Source of the DNA: Muribaculaceae bacterium
GTDB lineage: Bacteria; Bacteroidota; Bacteroidia; Bacteroidales; Muribaculaceae
Direction: 5' to 3'
NCBI GenBank assembly: GCA_017619935.1
Contig: JAFZRJ010000016.1
Location: 1 to 33,283, forward strand
Length of the DNA stretch: 33,283 bases
Under the pieces are notes generated by a model. The model did not search any database. It had not been told where the DNA came from and saw nothing but the letters and a program-made list of their open reading frames with translations. Positions within the stretch are counted from its first letter, which is position 1; each line of letters begins with the position of its first letter. Below are positions 15,653 through 24,724 of this stretch, in pieces. The position numbers and the translations under genes were made by a program.

Positions 15653-15688
15653 AAAGGTGGAACCGCCCTCAGGCAGTCCCACCTTTTT
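15653..15688 (+). terminator. Intrinsic terminator after the EF-G2 gene
   Basis: AAAGGTGG (15653-15660) pairs with CCACCTTT (15679-15686), with a small inner GCC/GGC pairing, and the stem is followed by T-rich sequence (TTTTTATTTTTT). It separates the gene from the convergent C69 peptidase gene, and the symmetric A/T flanks may allow some function on the minus strand. Confidence 0.8.
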
Positions 15689-15732
15689 ATTTTTTAGGCC
15701 TTCTAGAATTACAAGAAAATCTAGGATAGCAT

Positions 15733-17349
15733 CTAGAATCCCGTCCAGGTTTGGCGCCACAAGTGCCGTGCCAATTCATCCCAGCGCACGATAGTGGCTC
15801 CGAAGAAGTCGGCAACATAACCGTTGAGCATCTCCTGTGCCTGACCCTTGTCGGTCGCATTGAGTTTCACCCACGTTTCTTCCACAAACGGCAGCTCACG
15901 CTGCCCCTTGTTCATGAAGTAGTCACGCAGGGGCTCAAGGGTCTTGCGATGAGTTCCCCAACGCACGGTGGCGAGACGATTCGCCTTTCGGTAATGCCAC
16001 AACGCGGCATCATCGCGGTCGCTGTGCTGGCCACACACTTGTAGCAGTTTGGGCAATTCGGTCGTACCGGCAAATATGGGAAAACGGGGACTTTCGCCAG
16101 GATTGTCGAGCGCAATCCATGCCACACCACCCACCTCATCGGGTAACCACGAGCGCGACTGAATGACCGTGCTGTAGGCACACCACGACACGCTTACGGT
16201 GCGGATGTTCTTCATCGCCGAGTCACCCTTGGCATAGTACATATTGATCTCATCGGGGCGCATCCACGGGTTGGAGAACGGCGACACGATGCTGTCGGGT
16301 TCGTTCTCGACCAAATTGCCGTCCTTGTCCTTGCGCTTCGGATTAGGAATCAGGTTGCGACCACTCAGGTTCTTGTCGGTTCCTTCGTAATAGCTGGTGA
16401 GCAACTGCATCACACGCTCAGGGCTGACCAGCGAATCGGGCTTGACACTCAAGGGCAACAACTCCACTGTATCACTCAGATTGAGCGATGGTGCCAACTG
16501 GCTCATGATGAAGTGTTCGCGCACGCTATAGTTTTTCTTTTCGTGCATATAGTTCTCTCCGCTATAGACACGCCAAAAGTTAAACTCTTCCTTGCCGTCC
16601 CATAATTTCAGCCGCTTGGCGACATCAAACACGTTGTCCGAAGCCATATAGCGGTCTTTGTTGTTCAGGTCCAGCGTGGTGATGCGCGAGATGTTGGCCG
16701 AGACGGCAATCTCGTCATCAGGGATTCTCACCGCTGCCCACACGCCGCCCACTTTCTTGGGGCCTTCGCCGAACACTTCAAAAATCCACACCTCATTCTT
16801 GTCGGAGATGGTCAAGCACTCCCCGCTGTCGCCATAGCCATAATCCTTCACTAGCTGTCCCATGAGCTGTATGGCCTCACGAGCCGTTGAGCAACGCTCA
16901 AGGGCGATGCGCTCCAGTTCCTCGATGTAAAACAGGCCCTTCTTGTTACGAAGTGTGTCCTTGCCACCGATGGTGGTCTCACCCATGGCCAACTGCTTCT
17001 CATTCATGCACGGATATGCGGTATCCAGAAAACGATAGGTGTGACGCACCTGCGGGATAACACCCAGCCGATACATCTTCGTACTGTCTTGTGCCGATTG
17101 CGTGTGCATACGGCCTTCATAGATGGCGGTCACCGTGTCGCGCTCGTAATCGCGCGCCGGCACCATGTTCATCCATGTGCGGTACCAAGAATCGCAAGTG
17201 TGCGAGGTCATGACCGAGCCGTCGGTCGATGCCCGTTTGCCCACCATGATGCTGGTGCACGACATTCGCCTACTGGGTTCATTCTCTTGTGCCCAAATGG
17301 GCAACGAAATTAGCATTACGGCTATTGCGATAAATAATATTTTTTTCAT
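15733..17349 (-). CDS. Secreted C69-family dipeptidase
   Basis: 538 aa. Residues 1-20 are a Sec signal peptide (MKKILFIAIAVMLISLPIWA, cleavage before QEN). The mature enzyme begins RRMSCTSIMVGKRASTDGSV, matching the peptidase C69 (PepD, Ntn-hydrolase) N-terminus. C31 is the expected nucleophile, exposed after removal of a short pro-segment. The conserved GDSGECLTISDKNEVWIFEV segment (about residues 169-190) also fits. These enzymes cleave dipeptides, here in the periplasm or outside, which would suit an amino-acid-fermenting lifestyle. The start overlaps the tyrosine phosphatase gene by 4 nt, so it is the third gene of the msrC-ptp operon. The exact substrate cannot be inferred. Confidence 0.9.
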   Translation of the reverse strand: MKKILFIAIAVMLISLPIWAQENEPSRRMSCTSIMVGKRASTDGSVMTSHTCDSWYRTWMNMVPARDYERDTVTAIYEGRMHTQSAQDSTKMYRLGVIPQVRHTYRFLDTAYPCMNEKQLAMGETTIGGKDTLRNKKGLFYIEELERIALERCSTAREAIQLMGQLVKDYGYGDSGECLTISDKNEVWIFEVFGEGPKKVGGVWAAVRIPDDEIAVSANISRITTLDLNNKDRYMASDNVFDVAKRLKLWDGKEEFNFWRVYSGENYMHEKKNYSVREHFIMSQLAPSLNLSDTVELLPLSVKPDSLVSPERVMQLLTSYYEGTDKNLSGRNLIPNPKRKDKDGNLVENEPDSIVSPFSNPWMRPDEINMYYAKGDSAMKNIRTVSVSWCAYSTVIQSRSWLPDEVGGVAWIALDNPGESPRFPIFAGTTELPKLLQVCGQHSDRDDAALWHYRKANRLATVRWGTHRKTLEPLRDYFMNKGQRELPFVEETWVKLNATDKGQAQEMLNGYVADFFGATIVRWDELARHLWRQTWTGF

Positions 17350-17816
17350 TTATACTGAGTTTTAATGGTTTCAAACAGAGCCTTGCAGCCTTCTTCCACA
17401 TCGCGCCAGGTAGCGTCGAAATCGCCCGTGTACCACGGGTCGGCCACATCACCCGGGCGAGCGGTATAGTCTAACAGAAGATGTATCTTCTCTTCCGGAT
17501 CTCCGCCGGCAATACGACGCATGTTACGCAAATTGGCGCCGTCCATACCGATTAACAAATCATAGTGCTCATAGTCTGCACGCGTCATCTGTCGGGCCGT
17601 TTTGCCGGCACATTCCAAGCCATGCTCCGCCAGTTTTCGACGGGCGGGAGGATAAACCGGATTCCCAATCTCTTCGGTTGATGTGGCGGCCGACTCAATG
17701 TGGAAACAATGCGCCACGCCAGCCTTTTCCACCACGTCTTTCATCACAAACTCCGCCATTGGACTCCGACAGATGTTACCGTGACACACAAATAGTATTC
17801 TTATCATTGTTTTCAT
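17346..17816 (-). CDS. Low-molecular-weight protein tyrosine phosphatase
   Basis: 156 aa, cytoplasmic. The P-loop CHGNICRS (C11 nucleophile, R17) follows the first strand, and the general-acid aspartate lies in DPWY (D126) near the C-terminus; this is the complete LMW-PTP signature. It removes phosphate from phosphotyrosine proteins, or possibly from arginine-phosphate proteins as in the related YwlE group. No partner tyrosine kinase or capsule genes are nearby. The start overlaps the methionine sulfoxide reductase gene by 4 nt; an alternative start is Met4 (MIRILFV), where the family homology begins. Confidence 0.92.
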   Translation of the reverse strand: MKTMIRILFVCHGNICRSPMAEFVMKDVVEKAGVAHCFHIESAATSTEEIGNPVYPPARRKLAEHGLECAGKTARQMTRADYEHYDLLIGMDGANLRNMRRIAGGDPEEKIHLLLDYTARPGDVADPWYTGDFDATWRDVEEGCKALFETIKTQYK

Positions 17817-18277
17817 TTGCTGTGCTCAATGATGGGGGCAACGGCGGCGGCGATGGTCTCAAGGTATTGTTGGTCGATGGTGTCGAAGGTGGCCAGTTCC
17901 TTGCTGTCGATGTCCAGCACCGCCAGCACTTTTCCGTCATGGCTCAGTAGCGGCACCACAATTTCGGAACGTGACATGCTGCTGCAAGCGATATGTCCTG
18001 GGAACGCCTCCACATCGGGCACAATGATGGTCTCACCACGTTCCAGCGCCGTGCCACACACACCTTTCCCACGCGGAATGCGATAACACGCCACTGGCCC
18101 TTGAAACGGCCCCAGTTGCAGGGCATCGCCCTTCACCACATAGAATCCTGTCCACCAAAATCCCATGGTCTCATGCACCAACGACGACACGTTGGCCATA
18201 ACCGACACCGCATCGTCTTCTCCTTCAATCAAGGCTCGCACCTGAGCAACCAGTTCCTCGTAGCGTTTTGCTTTCAT
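17813..18277 (-). CDS. msrC: Free methionine-(R)-sulfoxide reductase (GAF domain)
   Basis: 154 aa single GAF domain, cytoplasmic. Diagnostic segments are GFWWTGFYVV, LGPFQGPVACYRIPRGKGVCG, PDVEAFPGHIACSS and SEIVVPLLSHDGKVLAVLDIDS. The three family cysteines are present at C64, C74 and C98, with C98 expected to be the catalytic one. The enzyme reduces free L-methionine-R-sulfoxide using thioredoxin. It is the first gene of a three-gene operon with 4-nt overlaps (msrC, tyrosine phosphatase, C69 dipeptidase), and its promoter is at 18367-18397. Confidence 0.93.
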   Translation of the reverse strand: MKAKRYEELVAQVRALIEGEDDAVSVMANVSSLVHETMGFWWTGFYVVKGDALQLGPFQGPVACYRIPRGKGVCGTALERGETIIVPDVEAFPGHIACSSMSRSEIVVPLLSHDGKVLAVLDIDSKELATFDTIDQQYLETIAAAVAPIIEHSK

Positions 18278-18366
18278 CCTGTTATGTCTTTTTCGTTCAA
18301 TTCAAGAAGGCAACACTGCCATACGCGCCAGTCAACATAAGCCTGTTGATTGGATGATTACTTTCG

Positions 18367-18397
18367 CAAAATTAGCTTTTTTTTCACGTTCTTCCAA
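18367..18397 (-). promoter_or_regulatory. Promoter of the msrC operon
   Basis: On the minus strand TAATTTTG (18367-18374) is a perfect -7 box, with TTGG (18394-18397) as a -33 element at a 19-nt spacing. The predicted start near 18361 gives a leader of about 84 nt. Confidence 0.65.
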
Positions 18398-18441
18398 CTA
18401 TTCAATCCTTTTTTCTTGGTTGGTCTTCTTGCGACTGGTGC

Positions 18442-18475
18442 AAAAAACATGAGGATGCGATGACGCACCCTCATG
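18442..18475 (-). terminator. Intrinsic terminator of the lysine-fermentation operon
   Basis: Transcribed from the minus strand, CATGAGG and CCTCATG (18469-18475 and 18448-18454) pair, and the stem continues through GTGCG/CGCAT with a tiny loop. It is followed directly by TTTTTTG. It lies 23 nt past the etfA stop and ends the 15-gene operon. Confidence 0.88.
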
Positions 18476-18497
18476 ATTCGTATGATTTCAGCAGGAA

Positions 18498-19514
18498 TTA
18501 CTCCCCTGCTTCCTTCTTGAGGCGCTCGGTAAGCATGGGCACAATCTTGTGCAAGTCTCCCACGATACCCAGGTCGGCAACGCTGAAGATGGGAGCGAAC
18601 TTGTCCTTATTGATGGCGATGATGAAATCGCTCTCTTCCATACCAGCCAAGTGCTGGATAGCACCACTGATACCGCATGCCACATAAAGTGTTGGACGCA
18701 CAGTCTTGCCGGTTTGACCCACTTGACACTCGTGGGGCATCACGCCATTATCGACCATGGCACGCGACGAAGCCACTTGTCCACCCACCACATCGGCCAG
18801 TGCCTGCAGCTTGTCGAAGCCTTCCTTGTTGTGAACGCCACGTCCACCCGACACCAGAATCTTGGCTTCCGAAATATCGGCCACCTGCTTGTCGGCCTTG
18901 ATGGTCTTCACGAGTTTCACCTTGAATTTGGAAGTGTCAAACTTAGGCATAAACTCAGTGACAACGCCTTGACGACCGGGCTGGCGCTGCATCTTCTGCA
19001 TTACACCTGGACGCACGGTTGACATTTGCGGGCGGGTGTTGGGACACACGATGGTGGCCATCAAGTTGCCGCCAAATGCCGGACGCGTGGAATGCAAGTC
19101 GAGTTCGCCTTCCTTATCAGGTTGAATCTCCAACTTCGTGCAGTCGGCGGTAAGACCGGCTTTCAGACGCGAGGCCAAGCGTGGAGCCATGTCGCGACCG
19201 ATGGTGGTAGCACCATACAGCACAATATTGGGCTTGCGTTCCTCAATGATTTGGTACACAGCCTGAGAGTACTGCTCCGACAGATAATCCTTCAACTCGG
19301 GAGTATCCACCACTATCACCTCATCGGCTCCATATTCAACCAGTGTCTGAGCCTGATCCTTGATGCCGTAGCCCAAGAATATGGCGACCACCTTTTCGCC
19401 CAACACATCAGCGAGGTCACGGGCCTTGCCCAGAAGTTCGAATGCAACAGGCTGGATAACGCCTTCACGTTGCTCTGCAAAAACGAATACGTTCTTATAA
19501 TCTTTCTTTTCCAT
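18498..19514 (-). CDS. etfA: Electron transfer flavoprotein subunit alpha
   Basis: 338 aa, cytoplasmic. The N-terminal domain (KNVFVFAEQREG) is followed by the C-terminal FAD-binding domain with SGGRGVHNKEGF, VASSRAMVDNG, QVGQTGKTVRPTLYVACGIS and INKDKFAPIFSVADLGIVGD, all hallmarks of EtfA. With EtfB it shuttles electrons to or from butyryl-CoA dehydrogenase. In fermentative clostridia the Etf/Bcd complex bifurcates NADH electrons to crotonyl-CoA and ferredoxin. The gene context makes that role likely here, but I cannot separate bifurcating from simple Etf by eye. It is the last gene of the operon, 12 nt after etfB and just before the terminator. Confidence 0.95.
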   Translation of the reverse strand: MEKKDYKNVFVFAEQREGVIQPVAFELLGKARDLADVLGEKVVAIFLGYGIKDQAQTLVEYGADEVIVVDTPELKDYLSEQYSQAVYQIIEERKPNIVLYGATTIGRDMAPRLASRLKAGLTADCTKLEIQPDKEGELDLHSTRPAFGGNLMATIVCPNTRPQMSTVRPGVMQKMQRQPGRQGVVTEFMPKFDTSKFKVKLVKTIKADKQVADISEAKILVSGGRGVHNKEGFDKLQALADVVGGQVASSRAMVDNGVMPHECQVGQTGKTVRPTLYVACGISGAIQHLAGMEESDFIIAINKDKFAPIFSVADLGIVGDLHKIVPMLTERLKKEAGE

Positions 19515-19526
19515 AGACCCTGACTT

Positions 19527-20309
19527 TTAGATGATGTGTTTCTCTTTCAGTTTTTTCACTATCAGCTCAACGGCTTCTTCCTCGCTCACTTCGTGAACTT
19601 CGCCGGGAGCCTTCATGGCTTTGGGGAAGGATTGGAACACCTTCGTCGGTGAACCGGCGAGGCCCAACTTACCTTCATCAACGTCGATTTTGTCGGCGCC
19701 CCAAACCTCCACTTCCTTGTCATAGGCAGCTACGATGCCGCTCACACTCATGTAGCGAGGTTCAAAGGCCGATGCCAGCACGGTGAGCAGGCACTTGCCT
19801 TCCACCTCCAGCACTTGCACGCTGTCCTCATTCTCTTTGTGAACCAGCAGATGGCCATTGTCCATCAATTCGGCGGCGGCCACATAGGTGATTTGAGGCA
19901 GGTCAAGGTGTTCGGCCAACTCAGGACCAACCTGTGCCGTGTCGCCGTCGATTGCTTGACGGCCGGCAATGATCAGGTCATAGTCCAACATACGGCACAA
20001 TCCCGACAGAGCATACGACGTTGCCAAAGTATCGGCACCGGCAAATTTGCGGTCGCTCAGCAAAATGGCGCGGTCGGCACCCATTGCCAGAGCTTCACGC
20101 AACATCACATCGGCCTGAGGAGGACCCATGGAAATCACCGTCACATTGGCTCCAAACTTGTCTTTCATCTGCAAGGCAAGTTCAAGACCGCCTTTGTCAT
20201 CCGGGTTCATAATGCTGGGAACACCCTCACGAATCAAAGTACCCTTCACGGGGTCAATCTTGATTTCGGTAGTATCCGGAACTTGCTTGATACAAACTAT
20301 AATATTCAT
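19527..20309 (-). CDS. etfB: Electron transfer flavoprotein subunit beta
   Basis: 260 aa, cytoplasmic. The typical EtfB start (MNIIVCIKQVPDTTEIKID) is followed by NPDDKGGLELALQMKD, GADRAILLSDRKFAGADTLA and the nucleotide-binding segment AGRQAIDGDTAQVGPELAEH. The last is the FAD/AMP-contact region of the family. It pairs with EtfA, encoded 12 nt downstream. In bifurcating Etf complexes this subunit holds the NADH-reactive FAD, a role inferred here from the neighbouring butyryl-CoA dehydrogenase gene, which ends 15 nt upstream of its start. Confidence 0.95.
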   Translation of the reverse strand: MNIIVCIKQVPDTTEIKIDPVKGTLIREGVPSIMNPDDKGGLELALQMKDKFGANVTVISMGPPQADVMLREALAMGADRAILLSDRKFAGADTLATSYALSGLCRMLDYDLIIAGRQAIDGDTAQVGPELAEHLDLPQITYVAAAELMDNGHLLVHKENEDSVQVLEVEGKCLLTVLASAFEPRYMSVSGIVAAYDKEVEVWGADKIDVDEGKLGLAGSPTKVFQSFPKAMKAPGEVHEVSEEEAVELIVKKLKEKHII

Positions 20310-20324
20310 ATTGCTTTCCTTTTA

Positions 20325-21464
20325 TTATTTAAATAAATGACCGGCAATGACCATGCGCTGGACTTCCGAGGTTCCTTCGTAAATCTCGGTAATCTTCGCG
20401 TCACGCATCATGCGCTCTACGGGATACTCACGAGTGTAACCATAACCACCATGGAACTGCACGGCCTTGGTGGTCACTTCCATGGCTGTTTCGGCTGCAA
20501 ACAGTTTTGCCATGGCTGCATCGGCCGAGTAAGGAATACCGTTGTCCTTCTTCCATGCGGCACTGCGCACGAGAAGACGGGCAGCCTCCACCTTGGTCTT
20601 CAAGTCGGCCATTTGGAACTGAGTGTTCTGGAACTTGGCGATGGCACGGCCAAACTGCTTGCGCTCCTTAGTATATTTCACGGTCTCGTCAATGGCACCC
20701 TGAGCGATACCCAGAGCCTGTGACGCGATACCGATGCGACCACCGTCGAGCGTTTTCATGGCGATGCTGAAGCCCCTGCCGAGCTGGCCCAACAGATTCT
20801 CTTTGGGCACAATGCAGTTTTCAAAAATCAACTCGCAGGTGGCACTGCCACGAATACCCATTTTCAGCTCCTTCTTTCCGATGGAGAAACCGGGCATGTC
20901 CCTCTCGACGATAAAAGCCGAGATACCCTTGGTACCCATCGACTTGTCGGTCATGGCCATCACGATAAACACGTTGGCATAAGAAGCGTTGGTGATGAAA
21001 ATCTTGGAGCCGTTCAGCACCCAGTGGTCACCGGCATCAACAGCGGTAGTCTGCTGCATAGCAGCATCGGTACCGGCATTAGGTTCGGTCAAGCCAAAAG
21101 CGCCAATCCACTCGCCAGAAGCCAGTTTGGGCAAGTATTTCATCTTCTGCTCCTCGGTGCCATGTTCCATGATGGGAGCCATGCACAAGGAGGTGTGAGC
21201 CGATAGCACCACACCCGTTGTCGCACACACTCTAGAAAGTTCTTCAACGGCCATGATATACATCTGCACGTTGCCTCCGGCACCACCATATTGTTTTGGA
21301 ACAGGAATACCCATGATTCCGAGCTTACCCATCTTTTCGACAGTTTCCAGCGGGAATCGTTCCTGCTCATCGACTTCGGCGGCCAAAGGCTTTACTTCGT
21401 TTTCTGCAAACGAGCGAATCATCTGCAAGAAAAGTTGTTCTGTCTTTGAATAGCTAAAATCCAT
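20325..21464 (-). CDS. bcd: Butyryl-CoA (short-chain acyl-CoA) dehydrogenase
   Basis: 379 aa, cytoplasmic FAD enzyme of the acyl-CoA dehydrogenase family, normal length. Visible signatures are FGLTEPNAGTDAAMQQTTA, the KQFGRAIAKFQNTQFQMAD helix and the C-terminal MMRDAKITEIYEGTSEVQR, in which E363 occupies the catalytic base position of butyryl-CoA dehydrogenases. It reduces crotonyl-CoA to butyryl-CoA with EtfAB. I chose the ATG at 21464 (MDFSYSKTEQ). The frame is open to 21590, but that extension would overlap hbd and is unlike the family. The substrate is inferred from the operon, which makes crotonyl-CoA through Kal and Crt. Confidence 0.94.
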   Translation of the reverse strand: MDFSYSKTEQLFLQMIRSFAENEVKPLAAEVDEQERFPLETVEKMGKLGIMGIPVPKQYGGAGGNVQMYIMAVEELSRVCATTGVVLSAHTSLCMAPIMEHGTEEQKMKYLPKLASGEWIGAFGLTEPNAGTDAAMQQTTAVDAGDHWVLNGSKIFITNASYANVFIVMAMTDKSMGTKGISAFIVERDMPGFSIGKKELKMGIRGSATCELIFENCIVPKENLLGQLGRGFSIAMKTLDGGRIGIASQALGIAQGAIDETVKYTKERKQFGRAIAKFQNTQFQMADLKTKVEAARLLVRSAAWKKDNGIPYSADAAMAKLFAAETAMEVTTKAVQFHGGYGYTREYPVERMMRDAKITEIYEGTSEVQRMVIAGHLFK

Positions 21465-21540
21465 ATTCTGTGTTATGATATTTACAATTACGATTGACAA
21501 GCCCGCTCGTTCATCTCCAAGCTGGCCGTCAGTAACTTGA

Positions 21541-22377
21541 TTAATACTTATAGAATCCTTCGCCAGTCTTTCGTCCAAGCAAGCCTGCACGCACCATCTT
21601 CCTCAGCAGCGGGTGAGGACGATACTTGGGATCGCCAAACTCGTTGTAGAGCACTTCCATGATGGCCAGGTTCACGTCGTTACCGATCAGGTCGGCAAGA
21701 GCCAACGGGCCCATAGGATGGTTGGCGCCCAGCATCATGCACTTGTCGATATCTTCGGCGCTGGCGATACCATCGGCAAAAATGCCTACAGCTTCATTGA
21801 TCATGGGGATAAGGATGCGATTGACCACGAAACCAGGAGCTTCGTTGACAGGCACAGGAGTCTTGCCAATCTCAGTAGTCAAATCTACAATCACTTTCGC
21901 AGTTTCATCGCTGGTCAACTGACCCTTGATAACTTCCACGAGCGCCATGCGGTCGGCAGGATTGAAGAAGTGGCAGCCGATAAACTGAGCGGGGCGGCTT
22001 GTGCAAGCGGCAATCTCAGTAATCGACAACGACGATGAGTTAGTAGCGAAGATAGTCTCGGGCTTGCAGATTTTATCCAGCTCCATGAACACATCTTTCT
22101 TCAACTGCATATCCTCGACAGCGGCTTCAATAACGAGGTCGGCGTCGGCAAATGTAGCGTAATCAGTGGTGGTGGTGATGTTTGCAAGGATAGCATCCAT
22201 CGTGTCCTGAGTAATCTTTCCTTTTTCAATCAGTTTTGAATAACCTTTTGAAATTGAAGCCATAGCCTTATCAAGACTAGCTTGGGTACGGCTTTTCATG
22301 ACCACGGGCATCTTGGTGGCGAAAGCTTTCACGATGCCTTTTGCCATTGTTCCTGTTCCAATTACACAAATTTTCAT
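21541..22377 (-). CDS. hbd: 3-Hydroxybutyryl-CoA dehydrogenase
   Basis: 278 aa, cytoplasmic. The N-terminal Rossmann domain starts [15 protein letters not shown] (NAD-binding GxGxMxxG). Catalytic-site segments are [13 protein letters not shown] (Ser/Asn) and [17 protein letters not shown] (His of the HFFNP motif), and the C-terminal dimerisation domain contains [16 protein letters not shown]. It interconverts acetoacetyl-CoA and 3-hydroxybutyryl-CoA. This step is not needed for the classical lysine route to butyrate plus acetate, so its presence suggests that acetoacetyl-CoA is also reduced to butyrate. It lies 37 nt downstream of crt, and a 76-nt gap precedes bcd. Confidence 0.95.
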   Translation of the reverse strand: MKICVIGTGTMAKGIVKAFATKMPVVMKSRTQASLDKAMASISKGYSKLIEKGKITQDTMDAILANITTTTDYATFADADLVIEAAVEDMQLKKDVFMELDKICKPETIFATNSSSLSITEIAACTSRPAQFIGCHFFNPADRMALVEVIKGQLTSDETAKVIVDLTTEIGKTPVPVNEAPGFVVNRILIPMINEAVGIFADGIASAEDIDKCMMLGANHPMGPLALADLIGNDVNLAIMEVLYNEFGDPKYRPHPLLRKMVRAGLLGRKTGEGFYKY

Positions 22378-22414
22378 GACTAAATGGTTTATAAATTAAT
22401 GATAAGTTTTTTCT

Positions 22415-23191
22415 TTATTTTCCAGTAAACACCGGTTTCTGTTTACCCAAGAAAGCGGCCATTCCGTCCTTCTGGTCTTGAGAGGCGAAGCACTTACCGA
22501 AGAGTTTGTTCTCCAGTTCAATGGCTTCATCGGCATTCAGGTCGTAACCTTCGTTGATGCTTTGCTTGGCGGCCTTGATGGCTAGCGGAGCATTTGCCAG
22601 CATGCGCTCGGCCATCTCCAATGCTTTTTCCATCAGCTCGGCTGGCTCATAGACGGCATTGACCAGACCAATTCGCAGCGCCTCATCGGCACGGATAGCC
22701 TTGCCGGTATAAATCATTTCCTTGGCATAGCCTTGACCCACGAGCTTTGGCAAGCGATAGGTGCCCGAAAATCCCGGGATGATTCCCAATCCAACTTCTG
22801 GCTGACCAAACTTGGCATTGTTCGAAGCGATGCGAATGTCACACGCCATCGCCAACTCGCAGCCACCGCCCAGCGCAAAGCCGTTGACAGCGGCAATGAC
22901 TGGAATGGGAAGGGTTTCAATCTGACGGAACACCAAAGCGCCCCTTCGACCAAATTCGAAGCCTTCCTGCTCGTTCAACTGGGCCATTTCAGAGATATCG
23001 GCACCAGCCACAAACGACTTCTCTCCATCACCCGTGATGATGAGCACGCGAGTAGTCTCATCAAGACGACCGATGAAGTCGCCCATCTCCTTCAAGATGG
23101 CTGAATTGAGTGCATTCAGCGATTTGGGGGCCGATATCGTCATGATAGCGATGGCTCCTTTTCGCTCAATTTTCAAGAAATCATATTCCAT
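22415..23191 (-). CDS. crt: Crotonase / short-chain enoyl-CoA hydratase
   Basis: 258 aa, cytoplasmic crotonase-fold enzyme. The oxyanion-hole segments (KSFVAGADISEM and NGFALGGGCELAMACDIRIA) and the two catalytic glutamates, in CELAMACD and GQPEVGLG, are both present. It dehydrates 3-hydroxybutyryl-CoA to crotonyl-CoA. Together with Hbd it feeds acetoacetyl-CoA carbon into the same crotonyl-CoA pool as Kal. It is 12 nt downstream of the CoA-transferase beta gene. Confidence 0.94.
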   Translation of the reverse strand: MEYDFLKIERKGAIAIMTISAPKSLNALNSAILKEMGDFIGRLDETTRVLIITGDGEKSFVAGADISEMAQLNEQEGFEFGRRGALVFRQIETLPIPVIAAVNGFALGGGCELAMACDIRIASNNAKFGQPEVGLGIIPGFSGTYRLPKLVGQGYAKEMIYTGKAIRADEALRIGLVNAVYEPAELMEKALEMAERMLANAPLAIKAAKQSINEGYDLNADEAIELENKLFGKCFASQDQKDGMAAFLGKQKPVFTGK

Positions 23192-23203
23192 GATTCGTGG
23201 AAT

Positions 23204-23863
23204 TTAGAGGTCCATGGGTTTCAGGTCGGGAGCAATGATGAGCTTGGCCTCGGTAGCGGCTTGCACTTGCTCAACGGTGAATTCGGGATGAAGTTCACGC
23301 AGGACAATGCCCTCTGGAGTGATGTCCATCACACCCATTTCGGTAATAATCATGTTTACCTGGCCGGCGGCAGTAAGAGGCAGTGTGCATTCCTTCAAAA
23401 TCTTGGGAGCACCCTTCTGAGTGTGTTCCATTGTCAAAATCACACGCTTTGCGCCCACCACAAGATCCATGGCGCCACCCATACCGGGAGCCATCTTGCC
23501 AGGAATAATCCAGTTGGCCAAATTACCTTTTTCATCGACCTGCAATGCACCCAGGAACGACACGTTCACATGGCCACCACGGATAATGGCAAATGAAGTG
23601 GCCGAGTCAAATGTGCAAGCGCCTTCATTGAGCGTGATAAAACCGCCACCGGCATTGATGAGGTTCTTGTCCTCCTCGCCTTCGGCTGGAGTGGGACCCA
23701 TGCCCATAGCGCCATTCTCGGTTTGCAGTGTCACAGAGACACCTTCAGGAAGATAATTAGGAATCATGGTGGGGATTCCGATACCCAGGTTCACCACATC
23801 GCCGTCGTGCAGCTCTTTTGCGGCACGTTTTGCGATGACTTCTCTCATTTCGCTTTTTTCCAT
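23204..23863 (-). CDS. atoA: Butyryl-CoA:acetoacetate CoA-transferase subunit beta
   Basis: 219 aa, cytoplasmic family I CoA-transferase beta (B) subunit. It contains NLGIGIPTMIPNYLP and then TENGAMGMGP, in which E49 is the glutamate that forms the enzyme-CoA thioester. NAGGGFITLNEGACTFDSA and GKMAPGMGGAMDLVVGAKR are further family segments. The expected job is moving CoA from butyryl-CoA to acetoacetate, releasing butyrate and making acetoacetyl-CoA. The alpha subunit gene (atoD) is not next to it but about 8.5 kb away, at the head of the same operon. Confidence 0.92.
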   Translation of the reverse strand: MEKSEMREVIAKRAAKELHDGDVVNLGIGIPTMIPNYLPEGVSVTLQTENGAMGMGPTPAEGEEDKNLINAGGGFITLNEGACTFDSATSFAIIRGGHVNVSFLGALQVDEKGNLANWIIPGKMAPGMGGAMDLVVGAKRVILTMEHTQKGAPKILKECTLPLTAAGQVNMIITEMGVMDITPEGIVLRELHPEFTVEQVQAATEAKLIIAPDLKPMDL

Positions 23864-23917
23864 AATATTGAATTTTATGATATGAATGTTATGTTTGATG
23901 TCTTTAAATCCTAAGAT

Positions 23918-24706
23918 TTATTTCATTCCTCGTTTCACCATTTCCTGCACAACGAACGAAGCCACGTCGTCGGCATAGGTATTCATTCCAAATCCGGCAT
24001 CAAAGCCCAGCTCCTTGGCGAGCTCATGGGTGATGCGCGCACCACCGCAGCAACATATCATCTTGTCGCGCAAGCCTTCGGCCTCCATCAACTCGATGAA
24101 GTTGGTCATGTTTTGGATGTGGACATCTTTTTGCGTCACCGTCTGCGACACAATTAAGGCATCGGCATGCAGTTCAATGCCCTTGGCGATAAATTCCTCA
24201 TTCGGCACCTGAGAGCCCAAATTATAGGCCTCAATCATCTCGTAGCGCTCCAAACCGTAATGTCCGGCATAGCCCTTCATGTTCATGATGGCGTCAATGC
24301 CAACGGTGTGGGCATCGGTTCCTGTCGAAGCTCCAACGATAACGATTTTTCGGCCAAAGTTCTCCTTGATATATTCGTCGGTTTCGTACATGTCCATCGT
24401 GTTGGATTCCACCTTAGGAACATAGATGTTCGAGTAATCCACCGTATGGTTACAACTGCCGTAACAGTTGAAGAACGTAAAACCGGGAGTCAGCTCTTTA
24501 TAGTACACCACACTGGGATTCTCTAATCCCATCTTGCGCAGCAACTGCTTTGCGGCTTCAACAGCTTCGGCACCGCACGGCACAGGCAGCGTAAAGCTCA
24601 GTTGAACCTTGCCGTCGTTCATCGTGTCGCCGTATGGCTTTATCTTGGTGAGGTCTAAGGTTTTGTCAAAATCCTTAGCTTCCATCGAATATAATCCTTC
24701 GCTCAT
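23918..24706 (-). CDS. kamE: Lysine 5,6-aminomutase, B12-binding beta subunit
   Basis: 262 aa, cytoplasmic. The C-terminal part is a cobalamin-binding Rossmann domain with the base-off motif DAHTVG (131-136), so H133 is the expected cobalt ligand. A CCCGGARITHELAKELGFDAG stretch follows near residue 220. K144, in NMKGYAGHYG, falls exactly where the clostridial beta subunit has the lysine that holds PLP in the resting enzyme. With KamD it moves the terminal amino group of beta-lysine from C6 to C5, giving 3,5-diaminohexanoate. It lies 18 nt downstream of kamD. The related ornithine 4,5-aminomutase is less likely given the surrounding lysine genes. Confidence 0.95.
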   Translation of the reverse strand: MSEGLYSMEAKDFDKTLDLTKIKPYGDTMNDGKVQLSFTLPVPCGAEAVEAAKQLLRKMGLENPSVVYYKELTPGFTFFNCYGSCNHTVDYSNIYVPKVESNTMDMYETDEYIKENFGRKIVIVGASTGTDAHTVGIDAIMNMKGYAGHYGLERYEMIEAYNLGSQVPNEEFIAKGIELHADALIVSQTVTQKDVHIQNMTNFIELMEAEGLRDKMICCCGGARITHELAKELGFDAGFGMNTYADDVASFVVQEMVKRGMK

Positions 24707-24724
24707 TTCTTACGTCCTTTTTAG

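Noticed and set aside
21465-21590. Longer start for butyryl-CoA dehydrogenase
   Set aside because: The extension overlaps the end of hbd and is unlike the family; the homologous N-terminus begins at MDFSYSKTEQ (21464).
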